Positions 21,461 to 29,869 of a stretch of DNA of 64,000 nt are shown here, piece by piece. The notes under the pieces were generated by a model, which was not told the origin of the DNA, did not search any database, and worked only from the letters and a program-made list of their open reading frames with translations. The translations under genes and the position numbers were made by a program. Source of the DNA: Mesoterricola silvestris. GTDB lineage: Bacteria > Acidobacteriota > Holophagae > Holophagales > Holophagaceae. The stretch covers positions 992,001 through 1,056,000 of the forward strand of contig NZ_AP027080.1 of assembly GCF_030295405.1 (NCBI RefSeq). The letters run 5' to 3'. Each line of letters opens with the position of its first letter. Position 1 is the first letter of the stretch.

Positions 21461-22633
21461 TTGCTCGCTCTGACATTCATCGTCCTGATCTTTGGCCTGC
21501 AGTACTTCCACAGGCAGCTGCTGCACCGGTTGCTTCCCAAGGGGTACGACCGCTGGGTCACCCCCGTGCTGATCCTCATCCACGTTCCCCTGGCCCTGTA
21601 CATGGGGATCCGCCTCACCGGCAACGCCGGCTGGCTCCAGTGGCTCCGCCCCCTGTCCCGGGCCGGCCTCTACTTCCAGATCCTGAGCGCCTTCAACCTC
21701 GTCATGTGGCTGCTTTCCGAGGGCCTCTGGCGGTTGCGGCACCTGTGGAAGCCCCAGCCGGGCCAGCCCCCCGAGGACCCCGCCCGGCGCACCTTCCTGC
21801 GCCAGACCACGGCGGCCGGCGTGGGCCTCGCCTCGTACGGCGTCCTCGCCGGCCGGCGCGAGGCCCACGGGGATCCGGACGTGGTGCATCTGCAGCTCTA
21901 CTTTCCGGATCTCCCCCCGGGCATGGACGGGCTGCGCATCGCCCAGATCAGCGATCTGCACGCCGGCCCCCTGGTGAAGGCCCCCCTGGTGGCCCGCTGG
22001 CGCACCCTCGTGCAGGCCGAGCGGCCGGAAATGCTGCTCCTCACCGGGGACGTCACCGACAGCATCCCCGAGGAGGCCGGCATCGTGGAAGAGGCCTTCC
22101 GCAACTTCCCCGCCCCCCTGGGCCGCTACGCCATCCTGGGCAACCACGACTACTTCACGGACCCCCGTCCCATCTGGAAGATCCTGGAGCGCACCGGCTT
22201 CCAGTGCCTGGAGAACCGCTGGGCCTACGTGTACCGCAACGGTTCCCGCATGGCCCTGGTGGGCCTCCAGGACCCCATGGCCCGCCACGGCCACTTCCGG
22301 GATATCCGCTACGGCCCCGGCCCCTCCCCGAAGATCGCCACCGAGGGCCTCCCCGCCGACACCTGGCGCCTCTGCCTCAGCCACCGCCCCAGCGATTGGC
22401 CCCTGGCCCGCCAAACCGGCGCCCGCCTCACCCTCTCCGGCCACACCCACGGCGGCCAGATCAACCTCATCCCCTTCGTGAACAGCGCCCTCCTCCTGGG
22501 CCCCTACGCCCAGGGCATCTACCGCAAGGACGGCGACGTCCTCTACGTGAACCGCGGCCTGGGCGTGGTGGCCCTCCCCGTGCGCATCGGCGCCCCCCCC
22601 GAAATCACCCTCATCACCCTCCGCCGCCGTTGA
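21461..22633 (+). CDS. membrane-anchored metallophosphoesterase (YkuE/YaeI-like)
   Basis: Calcineurin-like phosphoesterase; the substrate is unknown. 390 residues from TTG 21461, which has GGGGGA about 9 nt upstream; the in-frame ATG at 21365 would overlap pepF by 59 bp. Three hydrophobic helices lie in the first ~110 residues (LALTFIVLIFGLQYF and two more). A twin-arginine-like RRTFLRQTTAAG and the catalytic blocks DLHAG, LTGDVTD, GNHDY and SGHTHGGQ follow in standard order. The catalytic domain would face the periplasm. The gene ends 55 bp before tRNA-Glu. Confidence 0.88.
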   Translation: MLALTFIVLIFGLQYFHRQLLHRLLPKGYDRWVTPVLILIHVPLALYMGIRLTGNAGWLQWLRPLSRAGLYFQILSAFNLVMWLLSEGLWRLRHLWKPQPGQPPEDPARRTFLRQTTAAGVGLASYGVLAGRREAHGDPDVVHLQLYFPDLPPGMDGLRIAQISDLHAGPLVKAPLVARWRTLVQAERPEMLLLTGDVTDSIPEEAGIVEEAFRNFPAPLGRYAILGNHDYFTDPRPIWKILERTGFQCLENRWAYVYRNGSRMALVGLQDPMARHGHFRDIRYGPGPSPKIATEGLPADTWRLCLSHRPSDWPLARQTGARLTLSGHTHGGQINLIPFVNSALLLGPYAQGIYRKDGDVLYVNRGLGVVALPVRIGAPPEITLITLRRR

Positions 22634-22688
22634 AAATGTCTTCCCCATTCCCCGGACCTGCGCTAGAATCAAGGTTCGGCATAACCGT

Positions 22689-22763
22689 GGCTCCATCGTC
22701 TAGCGGTTAGGACGGCGCCCTCTCACGGCGTTAACAGGGGTTCGATTCCCCTTGGGGCTACCA
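22689..22763 (+). tRNA. tRNA-Glu (CTC anticodon)
   Basis: A 75-nt cloverleaf with CCA encoded. The acceptor GGCTCCA pairs with TGGGGCT (two wobbles), the D-arm is GTCT/GGAC, the anticodon stem GCGCC/GGCGT holds loop CTCTCAC (anticodon CTC), and the T-arm is AGGGG/CCCCT with TTCGATT. An intrinsic terminator follows 4 nt later. Confidence 0.97.
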
Positions 22764-22767
22764 GCAA

Positions 22768-22796
22768 ACACCCTTGAGAAATCAGGGGTGTTTTTG
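22768..22796 (+). terminator. intrinsic terminator after tRNA-Glu
   Basis: ACACCCTTGA/TCAGGGGTGT stem (one wobble), GAAA tetraloop, then TTTTTG. A classical rho-independent terminator just past the CCA end. Confidence 0.92.
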
Positions 22797-23122
22797 TTTA
22801 TATATCGGCATGCCAAAGGATGATGGGGACGCGTGCTCCACAAAGGGCTCCCAAATGCGTGCCTCACGGCTCGCCGGAGGACCTTCAGTCGGAGAGGGCC
22901 TCCCAGGGCAGCCACAAGGTTGACGCGTTCGTCCATATCTGGAATCCTAGGGCGGAGCACAGTCATTTCAACTTTTCTTGACATGTCAAAAAAAGTTGAC
23001 ATATTTGTCTGTGGAGACCTTGGCCATGAATCGACCCTCATCAACCGGCTCGGCGTCCATCGCCCTGGCCCTTTGGGCCGTGGGCACCGGCAAAGGCATG
23101 AAAACCGAATAAGGAGCGTGAA
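22797..23122. other. intergenic region after tRNA-Glu, possible gene remnant
   Basis: A 326-bp stretch without a convincing gene. On the minus strand a short frame starting near 22990 reads MDERVNLVAALGGPLRLKVL, which faintly resembles the helix-turn-helix start of an ArsR-type regulator. It runs out into the tRNA terminator. It may be the decayed end of an element once inserted at the tRNA 3' end. A 30-bp palindrome and a promoter for cysE are in its right half. Confidence 0.4.
22969..23005 (+). promoter_or_regulatory. 30-bp palindromic operator overlapping the cysE promoter
   Basis: CAACTTTTCTTGACA followed directly by TGTCAAAAAAAGTTG (22969-22998) is a palindrome with one mismatch and a perfect TTGACATGTCAA core. 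The TTGACA at 22978-22983 makes a consensus -35 with CATATT 16 nt downstream as a fair -10 (23000-23005). A dimeric repressor site on the cysE operon promoter is the simple reading. Confidence 0.6.
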
Positions 23123-23695
23123 ATGAACCAAGCCGCGTGCTGTCACCTGCCGTACCAGCCTGAAAGCCCGGCCCTGAGCAGGCTGCCCTACTTCCTCTCC
23201 GACGCCGCGGCCATCTGGCGCCGGGACCCCGCCCTGCGGGGAGGCGCCCTGAAGGCCCTGGAGATCATTCTCTACGCATCCTTCTGGGCCCTGTTGTTCC
23301 ACCGGATCGCCCACGCCCTGCACGCCCTGGGCCTGCCTTTCGTGCCCCGGCTCCTGAGCCAGGCGGCCCGGTTCCTCACGGGCATCGAGATCCACCCTGG
23401 CGCGGTGATCGGGCGAGGGCTGTTCATCGACCACGGCATGGGGGTAGTCATCGGGGAGACCGCCATCGTCGGTGAAGATGTCCTGCTCTACCACGGCGTG
23501 ACCCTGGGCGGCGTGGATGCCAGGCCGGGCCGGCGGCATCCCCGTCTGGGGAACGGGGTCATGGTGGGGGCGGGGGCGAAGGTGCTCGGCCCCGTGACCA
23601 TCGGCGATGGGGCCCGGATCGGGGCCCAGTCGGTGGTCCTCGCCTCGGTCCCTCCGGGCAGGACGGCGGTGGGAGCGCCCGCGCGCATCCTATAA
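23123..23695 (+). CDS. cysE: serine O-acetyltransferase
   Basis: Acetylates serine to O-acetylserine, the sulfide acceptor in cysteine synthesis. 190 residues, the short (SRPA/EpsC-like) form. An N-terminal helical part ends FLTGIEIHPGAVIGRG, then hexapeptide repeats form the left-handed beta-helix with IDHGMGVVIGETA and YHGVTLGGV carrying the active-site His residues, and the end is GAPARIL. AAGGAG is 8 nt before the ATG. The sigma-factor gene follows 7 bp after the stop, so the two share a transcript. Confidence 0.93.
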   Translation: MNQAACCHLPYQPESPALSRLPYFLSDAAAIWRRDPALRGGALKALEIILYASFWALLFHRIAHALHALGLPFVPRLLSQAARFLTGIEIHPGAVIGRGLFIDHGMGVVIGETAIVGEDVLLYHGVTLGGVDARPGRRHPRLGNGVMVGAGAKVLGPVTIGDGARIGAQSVVLASVPPGRTAVGAPARIL

Positions 23696-23702
23696 TCGGA
23701 CC

Positions 23703-24242
23703 ATGCCAGCCCAGGATTTCGAGACGATCCATGCCACCCTCCGGCCCAGGGTCGTCTCCTTTCTGCGTCGCCTGGCTGGGCCCGAAGAAGCCGAGGACCT
23801 GGCCCAGGAGGTGTTCCTCAAGGTCCACCGGGGACTCCCTGAATTCCGGGGGGAGAGCAAGGTGTCCACCTGGGTGTTCCAGATCGCCGCCCGCCACGCC
23901 CTGGACCACCTCCGGCGCCGGGTCGCCCCGTGCGTCCAGCCCCAGGCCGAGTTCGACTGCGCGCCGGCCCCTGGGGAGGCCGGACCGGTCATGGACGAGA
24001 TGAACACCTGCGTCCGGGACATGGTCGCTGCCCTCCCCACGGACTACCGGATCATGCTCAGCCTCTGCGAACTCAAGGAATTCCGCATCGGGGAGATCGC
24101 GGCCCTCCTTGGCATTTCGGAGGGCGCCGCCAAGATCCGCCTGCACCGGGCCCGGGCCCTGCTTCGGACGCGCATGGAGAAGGGCTGCCGCATCCTGCTG
24201 GATGAGCGGGCCGAGCTCCAGTGCGACCGGAAGGCCCCCTGA
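23703..24242 (+). CDS. ECF-type RNA polymerase sigma factor
   Basis: 179 residues. Region 2 has FLRRLAGPEEAEDLAQEVFLK and STWVFQIAARHALDHLRRR. Region 4 has FRIGEIAALLGISEGAAKIR as the -35-binding helix-turn-helix. The C-terminal tail has two Cys (KGC and QC) but is short. No anti-sigma gene is adjacent; instead a Cys-rich DGC-family protein follows after a strong AAAGGAGG site, and cysE lies 7 bp upstream. ATG 23703 is the start that keeps the family N-terminus. Confidence 0.9.
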   Translation: MPAQDFETIHATLRPRVVSFLRRLAGPEEAEDLAQEVFLKVHRGLPEFRGESKVSTWVFQIAARHALDHLRRRVAPCVQPQAEFDCAPAPGEAGPVMDEMNTCVRDMVAALPTDYRIMLSLCELKEFRIGEIAALLGISEGAAKIRLHRARALLRTRMEKGCRILLDERAELQCDRKAP

Positions 24243-24300
24243 CGAAATTCCGTATCCCTTTCTTGGGAACCCTCGTCTTAAAGGGTGAAAGGAGGACACC

Positions 24301-24750
24301 ATGTCCGAAACCATCACCCTGGAGCCCGCCAAGGCCTCCTGCGGCCTCTGCGAGGCCTACGCCACAAGGGAATCCGTCAAGCCCATCGTCGTCATGTCCT
24401 GCGAAGGAGCCTGCCTGAGGGGGGAACTGGCCCGGCTCGCGGCCAACCTGATCTGCGACGAATTGGCCCCTGATCGCACGGCACGGCTCTGCCTGGGCGG
24501 GGCCTTCACCAAGGACACGGGCCAGCGCAACCTGGCGCGCTTGGCGGAGCGGGTCGTGGCCATTGAAGGTTGCCCCACGGACTGCGGTTCCCGCATGATG
24601 CGAGCCGTTCTGCCGGGCTTGCAGGTGGAGGTGTTCCACCTGGAGGGGGCCCATTTCGATCCACATCTCTTCTCCATCCGGGAACTGGCTGAAGCTGAAA
24701 GAAAAGCCTGCGCGAATGACATCGCGCAGGTTGTTGCCCTGAAGCTATAA
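24301..24750 (+). CDS. putative zinc-binding protein, DGC-domain family
   Basis: 149 residues with Cys in a fixed pattern: CGLC at 14-17, CEGAC, C in RLCLGGAF, and GCPTDCG at the C-terminal third. This matches the DGC (COG4273) family of small proteins thought to bind metal; no reaction is known. AAAGGAGG precedes the ATG by 6 nt, so strong translation is likely. The context, last in a cysE-ECF operon, suggests a thiol- or metal-responsive partner of the sigma factor (inference). A 9-bp-stem hairpin (CCTGCGCGA) lies inside the last codons at 24707-24730. Confidence 0.75.
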   Translation: MSETITLEPAKASCGLCEAYATRESVKPIVVMSCEGACLRGELARLAANLICDELAPDRTARLCLGGAFTKDTGQRNLARLAERVVAIEGCPTDCGSRMMRAVLPGLQVEVFHLEGAHFDPHLFSIRELAEAERKACANDIAQVVALKL

Positions 24751-24814
24751 ATCTCCGACATCTTCCACCGGCGGCATTCGCGTCTGGATCACCTCGGGGA
24801 CGAGGCCCTCCCCA

Positions 24815-25831
24815 TCAGGCCAGCACGCCGCTCCGCACCGCGATCAGCCCCACGACGCAGACGATGAGCCAGAGCAGAACGCCCTGCAGCAGGGGGCGGA
24901 TGCCCACCTCCTTCAACGCCTTGCGGCTGAGGCCCGCGCCGATGAGGAAGAGCGTGAGCACCAGGGCCCGCTGGGCGGCGAAGGCGATCCAGTGGCCGGG
25001 GGTGCGCAGGGCGGGAATCCAGGTGACCAGGGCCGCCATGGCGAGGAAGCCGGCGATGAACCAGGGCTTCTTCACCGGCAGGGCGTCCGGGGCCTCCGGC
25101 ACCCCGCCGGCGGCCTTGCGGCGCCGCCGGGCATCCAGGTAGCCGATGAACAGCGTCAGGGGCACGATCCAGAGGGCCCGGGCCAGCTTCACGGTGGTGG
25201 CCACCTCCAGGGCCCGGGGGCCGTAGGCCAGGCCCGCGCCCACCACGGAGCTGGTGTCGTGGATGGCCAGGGCCGCCCAGAGGCCGAAGCCGTCCTGGCC
25301 CAGGCCCATGGCGTGGCCGATGGGGGGGAAGAGGAGCAGGGCCAGGGCGTTCAGCAGGAAGACCGTGGCCAGGGCCACGGAGACCTGGTGGGCCCGGGCC
25401 CGCACCACGGGGGCCACGGCGGCGATGGCGCTCCCGCCGCAGATGGCCGTGCCCACGGCGATGAGCAGGCCGGCATCCCGGTCCACCTTCAGGGTGCGGG
25501 CCAGCCAGAGGCCCAGGCTCAGCACCAGGACGATGCTCAGGGCCGTGATGCCCAGCCCGTGGAGCCCGGCCTTGGCCACGGCCACGAGGTTCATCTGGGC
25601 GCCCAGTCCGATGACGGCCAGGGGAAGGAGCCGATGGGTCCACACCTGGGTTTCGCGGGTGCGCGCATTGCCCAGGGTCAGGCCCAGGAGGGCGCCGCCC
25701 AGGAGGCCGGCCGCCGCGGACGTGAAGGGCGCCAGGGCCAGGGCGCCGCCGGCGAAAAGCAAGGGCAGGGCGAGGCGGGAAGGGGGATGGGTGGCGTCAG
25801 GCATCGTCGGTCCGGGGCTGGGGGTTTGCAT
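24815..25831 (-). CDS. yeiH: YeiH-family putative sulfate exporter
   Basis: Integral membrane protein of the PSE family (UPF0324), 338 residues, about ten hydrophobic helices. It keeps the family signatures GLGAQMNL, LIAVGTAICGGSAIAAVAPV and HDTSSVVGAG. The first ~18 residues (to TMPDATHPPS) are poorly conserved in type, so the start could be the inner ATG about 27 nt downstream. It is divergent from a LysR regulator, the same arrangement as yeiE-yeiH in E. coli, where YeiE responds to sulfite. Transport of sulfite or sulfate is inferred from the family name only. Confidence 0.88.
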   Translation of the reverse strand: MQTPSPGPTMPDATHPPSRLALPLLFAGGALALAPFTSAAAGLLGGALLGLTLGNARTRETQVWTHRLLPLAVIGLGAQMNLVAVAKAGLHGLGITALSIVLVLSLGLWLARTLKVDRDAGLLIAVGTAICGGSAIAAVAPVVRARAHQVSVALATVFLLNALALLLFPPIGHAMGLGQDGFGLWAALAIHDTSSVVGAGLAYGPRALEVATTVKLARALWIVPLTLFIGYLDARRRRKAAGGVPEAPDALPVKKPWFIAGFLAMAALVTWIPALRTPGHWIAFAAQRALVLTLFLIGAGLSRKALKEVGIRPLLQGVLLWLIVCVVGLIAVRSGVLA

Positions 25832-25909
25832 GGGGGGCCCTGAGGGGGTCCGCCCTTCGGGGGAAGGTTCCAGGATGCCCGGAAGGTAGAAGCAAATCGA
25901 ATCGCGAAG

Positions 25910-25938
25910 GCTGATATCTTATAAAAATAGCTGATATC
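25910..25938. promoter_or_regulatory. direct-repeat operator between yeiH and lysR
   Basis: GCTGATATC occurs at 25910-25918 and again at 25930-25938, a 20-bp (two-turn) spacing, flanking TTATAAAAATA, a plausible -10 region. The second copy ends 5 bp before the LysR start codon, which fits autoregulation by the LysR protein. Confidence 0.55.
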
Positions 25939-25942
25939 ACCC

Positions 25943-26854
25943 ATGACCCTCCCTTCCGCCCTCGACCCCCGCCGCCTGGAAACCTTCCGGGTGGTCGCGG
26001 ACATGGGCCAGGTGTCGGCCGCTTCGAGGCTGCTGAACCTGTCCCAGCCCGCCGTGACGGCCCAGATCCGCCTGCTGGAAGCCGAGGCGGGCCAGCCGCT
26101 GTTCACCCGCCATGCCGGGGGCGTGCGGCTCACGGAGGCGGGGCTGCGGCTCCTGGACTACGCCCGCCGGATCCACGCGCTGCTGGAGGAGGCCGTGGCG
26201 GCGGCGGCCCTGGCCGGCACCCCCGGCGGGCAGCTTCACCTGGCCGCCAGCACCACCACCGCCGGCCACGTCCTGCCGGGGCTGTTCCAGGGCTACGGGG
26301 CCCACCGCCGCTGCGGGAGCGTGCGCCTGGAGGTGGGCAACACCGAGGAGGTCCTGGCCTGGGTCCGGGAGGGCCGGGTGGGCCTGGGCATGGTGGAGGG
26401 GCTGACCCGGGCGCCGGGCGTGTCCCTGGAACCCTTCCTCCGGGACGAACTGGTGGCGGTGCGGCCGGTCCACGGCCCCTTCGCCGAGATCCGCTCCCTG
26501 CGGGCCCTGGTGGCGGCGCCCCTCCTCTGGCGCGAGGAAGGCTCCGGGACCCGCACGGTGGTGGAGCGGGCCTTCGCCAAGGCCGGCCTGAGGGTGAGGC
26601 CCCGGGACGGGGACCTGATCCTGGGGGACACCGAGGCCATCAAGACCAGCGTCCTGGCGGGCCTGGGCATCGGCTTCCTGTCCCGGTGGAGCATCCAGAG
26701 CGAATTGAGGCATGGCGAACTGGAGGTGATCCCCGTTCCGGACCTGGCCATCCACCGCACCTTCTCCTGGGTCCAGGGCGGGGGCGGCCTGGCGGGGGAG
26801 GCCCAGGCCTTCCTCCGCTGGGCCCGGAGCCATCCCCCGTCCCTGGCCTACTGA
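25943..26854 (+). CDS. LysR-family transcriptional regulator (YeiE/CysB-like)
   Basis: 303 residues. The N-terminal winged helix-turn-helix reads LETFRVVADMGQVSAASRLL and LSQPAVTAQIRLLE, followed by a LysR substrate-binding domain (LHLAASTTTAGHVLPGLF, GLGMVEGL, ILGDTEAIKTSVLAGLGIGFL). The last motif and the position beside yeiH resemble YeiE and CbbR/CysB relatives. It probably controls the divergent exporter and itself through the GCTGATATC repeats. The effector is unknown. Confidence 0.9.
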   Translation: MTLPSALDPRRLETFRVVADMGQVSAASRLLNLSQPAVTAQIRLLEAEAGQPLFTRHAGGVRLTEAGLRLLDYARRIHALLEEAVAAAALAGTPGGQLHLAASTTTAGHVLPGLFQGYGAHRRCGSVRLEVGNTEEVLAWVREGRVGLGMVEGLTRAPGVSLEPFLRDELVAVRPVHGPFAEIRSLRALVAAPLLWREEGSGTRTVVERAFAKAGLRVRPRDGDLILGDTEAIKTSVLAGLGIGFLSRWSIQSELRHGELEVIPVPDLAIHRTFSWVQGGGGLAGEAQAFLRWARSHPPSLAY

Positions 26855-27088
26855 GGGAAGGACCGGTCTTGACGGAATCTTGACTGGCCAGGCCCGGGGG
26901 GCGGGGGTTAGGCTGACCCTCTGGACTTCGGAAAGGGGGCTGCGATGCAACGTGAAACGCCGATCGCGGAACCTCCGTCGCCGCGCCGCGCCTGAACCCC
27001 AGCGTCCCCGAGGACCGGTCCCCGCCCATCGTCCATCCGATGGCCTCCGGCCCCGCCCCTTCTTCGATTCCCATCCATGGAGGAGCCC

Positions 27089-28372
27089 ATGAAGCTCCTG
27101 TTCGCCCTCTGCTGCGCCCTGCCCGCCCTCCTGGCCCAGGAACCCGGTGCCTGGCAGGTCCACGGCCAAGCCACCACCGTCACCCAGACCCACGGCGCCT
27201 TCCCCAGCCCCTACCAGGGACCCGATTCCCTGCGGCCGGTGCGGGAGGAGGCCACCTCCTTCACCACCACCCTCATGACCGGTTGGCGGCCCCTGGGGGG
27301 CACCGAGCTGTACCTTGATCTGGAGGGCGCCGCGGGGAAGGGGGTCAGCAGCGTCCTGGGCATGGCCGGCGCCCCCAATGGGGAGACCTACCGGGTGGGC
27401 AACCCCGGATTCCGGGCCTCCGTGGCCCGGGTCCTGGTGCGCCAGACCTTCGATCTGGGCGGCGAAGCCCGGAAGGTCGAGGACGACGCCCACCAGCTTG
27501 CCGGCCCCCGGTCCGCGCGGCGCCTGGTGGTCCACGCCGGCAAGTTCAGCGTCATGGACGTGTTCGACGCCAACGCTTACGCCCACGACCCCCGCACCCA
27601 GTTCCTCAACTGGACGCTCATGGGGCACGGCGCCTGGGACTACCCGGCCGACACCCGGGGCTACACCTGGGGCGCCGCGGCGGAACTGTACTGGGATGAC
27701 TGGGCGGCCCGCTGGGGCCGCTTCGCCGAACCCCGGGAAGCCAACCAACTGGAAATGGACCCCAGCCTGGTCCGGGCCCACGGCGATGCCCTGGAAATGG
27801 AGCATGACCACAGCCTCGGCGGCCTCCCGGGCGCCCTGCGGGTGATGGCCTTCCGGAACACCGCCCGCATGGGGAACTACCGGGAGAGCCTGGCCGGCGC
27901 CGTCCCCCCCGATATCACGTCCACCCGGGCCGATGGCCGCACCAAATCCGGGTGGGGGCTCAACGCCGAACAGGCCGTCACCCCGGAGGCGGGCCTTTTC
28001 GCCCGGTGGAGCTGGAGCGACGGCCGCACCGAATCCTGGGCCTTCACGGAAGTGGACCGGTCGGTATCCGCCGGCCTTTCCCTCCGGGGCGCGGCCTGGG
28101 GCCGGCCCCAGGATCGCCTGGGCCTGGCCTTCGTGCAGAACGGCCTGAGCGCGGACCACCGGGACTACCTGGCGGCGGGCGGCCTGGGGTTCCTCCTGGG
28201 GGACGGCCGGCTCACCTACGGCCCGGAGCGCATCGCCGAAGCGACCTACGCCCTCGCCGTGGGCCGGTACCTCACCGCCAGCCTGGATGTCCAGCGGTGC
28301 TGGAACCCCGGCTACAACGAGGACCGGGGCCCCGTGACCTTGTGGGCTCTGCGCCTCCACCTTGGCATCTGA
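27089..28372 (+). CDS. carbohydrate-selective porin, OprB family (probable)
   Basis: 427 residues from ATG 27089, with GGAGG 5 nt upstream; an in-frame ATG at 27077 overlaps the ribosome site. Signal peptide MKLLFALCCALPALLA, then a long beta-barrel rich in alternating hydrophobic strands that ends in an amphipathic strand (LWALRLHLGI). Blocks such as TSFTTTLMTGWRPLGGTELY, GAPNGETYRVGN, HAGKFSVMDVFDAN and GYTWGAAAELYW match OprB-type porins. It is 234 bp downstream of the LysR gene and 68 bp upstream of another outer-membrane protein. Confidence 0.75.
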   Translation: MKLLFALCCALPALLAQEPGAWQVHGQATTVTQTHGAFPSPYQGPDSLRPVREEATSFTTTLMTGWRPLGGTELYLDLEGAAGKGVSSVLGMAGAPNGETYRVGNPGFRASVARVLVRQTFDLGGEARKVEDDAHQLAGPRSARRLVVHAGKFSVMDVFDANAYAHDPRTQFLNWTLMGHGAWDYPADTRGYTWGAAAELYWDDWAARWGRFAEPREANQLEMDPSLVRAHGDALEMEHDHSLGGLPGALRVMAFRNTARMGNYRESLAGAVPPDITSTRADGRTKSGWGLNAEQAVTPEAGLFARWSWSDGRTESWAFTEVDRSVSAGLSLRGAAWGRPQDRLGLAFVQNGLSADHRDYLAAGGLGFLLGDGRLTYGPERIAEATYALAVGRYLTASLDVQRCWNPGYNEDRGPVTLWALRLHLGI

Positions 28373-28440
28373 GCCGGGGCCCCCCGGGCCCATGTTACGC
28401 TTGGGCCATCCCCCACCCCTATCTACTCCAAGGCCCTGAG

Positions 28441-29088
28441 ATGAACCTTCTTTCAGCACGACTCCCGATCCTGCTCGCCCTGGCCGCGGCCGGGCTCCAC
28501 GCGGCCGACTTCAGCTGGGGCCTGCAGGCCGGGATCCTGGCCCCCCAGGGCGACCTGAAGAACCACGCCATCCTGGGCACCGGCACGACCCTTGGCGGGT
28601 CCGCGGTGAACCTCCATTTCGAATGGGGGGTGAGCCGGCGGGACGCCCTGCGCCTCCGCTTCGGCCTCATGGGCACGGGGGAGGGCCGGGAGAACCTCCT
28701 GGACCAGGACCCGCAGCTGGGGCCCATCACCCTGAGCACCGAATGGACCTCCCGGGAGGCCGCCGTGGATTGGCGGCGCCTGTGGAGTGGCGGGGACACG
28801 GGATGGTATTCCACCGCCGGCCTGGGTCTGGCCAGCCCCCGGGAGAGCACCACCACCTGGGGCCTGCTGTACCCCGGGGGCCCCCGGGTGGGCAGCACCC
28901 GCAGCCGCACCCAGCACGGCAGGCTCGCCCTGTGCCTGGGCCTGGGCTACCAGCTGAACCGGCGCTTCCATGGCGAAGTGGCCTACCACCAGGTCAGCAC
29001 CGACAAGTCCGGGAGCCAGGGTTTCGGAATCAGCGCGATGTCCTGGATGACCCTGCAGCTGGGCGTGGACTTCGGGCGGGGACGCTAG
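28441..29088 (+). CDS. outer-membrane beta-barrel protein of unknown function
   Basis: 215 residues. A clear signal peptide ends near LHAADF, then alternating polar/apolar strands with turns suggest an eight-stranded barrel (SWGLQAGILAPQGDLKNH, YSTAGLGLAS, LCLGLGYQLNRRFHGEVAY) and a terminal strand TLQLGVDFGRGR. No enzyme motif is seen. It is downstream of the porin in the same direction, with a repeat element after the stop. Confidence 0.72.
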   Translation: MNLLSARLPILLALAAAGLHAADFSWGLQAGILAPQGDLKNHAILGTGTTLGGSAVNLHFEWGVSRRDALRLRFGLMGTGEGRENLLDQDPQLGPITLSTEWTSREAAVDWRRLWSGGDTGWYSTAGLGLASPRESTTTWGLLYPGGPRVGSTRSRTQHGRLALCLGLGYQLNRRFHGEVAYHQVSTDKSGSQGFGISAMSWMTLQLGVDFGRGR

Positions 29089-29192
29089 TCCAAGGCTCCG
29101 ACCCACCCGAACCATCAGGACGGAAGCCGTCCGATAGCCATCCCATGAAACCTCTGGTCAGGCCCCTCAGCCGGGAACGGCCTGAGTCCAAC

Positions 29193-29350
29193 GGCTGATC
29201 CCCTTGATCCTGTTCATCCGATTTCATCCCTGTACCCGCAGGGCCAGGGATGAGATGGGGCGGCGCGACGTTGATGTGCATGGGCCGACCCATCCTGGCA
29301 CTGGCCCTGCGGGAACTGGGATGAAATCGGATAAACAAGATGAAGGGGAT
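29193..29350. repeat. ~158-bp intergenic repeat element, copy A
   Basis: Its ends are inverted (CTGATCCCCTTGATCCTGTT... against ...AACAAGATGAAGGGGAT) and each half contains ATTTCATCCC and CCCGCAGGGCCAG. The reverse complement aligns nearly base for base with the copy at 38113-38269, including the asymmetric centre (GATGGGTCGGC, CGCGCCGCCCCA). It lies between two convergent genes. No gene is seen in the 29089-29390 gap. Confidence 0.88.
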
Positions 29351-29390
29351 GAACATGCCCAAGGGGCGGCGGCATTCCGGCAGATCGGAC

Positions 29391-29858
29391 TCAGGCCTTT
29401 CCCTTCCGGGCGGTAGACCGGGCTCCTTCCTCCAGGTAATCCATGAGCCGTCCCCCGCTCTGGAGCTTCCGCTGCAGGCCCTCGAACCACCGGAAATCCT
29501 CGGCTTCCCTCAGGAAGGAAGCGCCCAGCAGGCCGATCGAAGCCAGGAGGGCGGCGATGCCCAGCACGGCCAGCAGTTCTGGCCAGGCGCCCAGGGCATC
29601 GGCCACCTCCGGGAAGGCGTACTCGGCGCCCGCCCAGGCGGCCATCAGGAGGACGCCGGCCAGGGCGGCCCGCAGGGCCCGGGTGTGGAGGGGCCGGATC
29701 TCCCGGCGGTAGGCCAGGTCCCGCACCCCGGCCAGGGCGCCGATGAAGGCGTCCCGGCTCAGGGTCCCCTGGGCATGGTCCCGTTCCAGCCGTCCCAGTT
29801 CGGTCATGATCAGGCCGTGGACGCCTCGTGGGGGTGGGTTGAAAAGGTTCCATGCCAT
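29391..29858 (-). CDS. two-helix membrane protein of unknown function
   Basis: 155 residues. A soluble N-terminal part with MTELGRLERDHAQGTL is followed by two hydrophobic helices (ALRAALAGVLLMAAWAGAEYAF and LLAVLGIAALLASIGLLGASF) and a charged tail with RKLQSGGRLMDYLEEG. Function not recognised. It starts 12 bp after the efflux outer-membrane gene stop, so it is the last gene of the tetR-RND operon. A role near the pump is only inference. Confidence 0.7.
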   Translation of the reverse strand: MAWNLFNPPPRGVHGLIMTELGRLERDHAQGTLSRDAFIGALAGVRDLAYRREIRPLHTRALRAALAGVLLMAAWAGAEYAFPEVADALGAWPELLAVLGIAALLASIGLLGASFLREAEDFRWFEGLQRKLQSGGRLMDYLEEGARSTARKGKA

Positions 29859-29869
29859 GGGTGCCTCCG

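Noticed and set aside
22833-23126. 97-codon plus-strand frame between tRNA-Glu and cysE
   Set aside because: It overlaps the operator and the cysE start, has no ribosome site and no recognisable domain.
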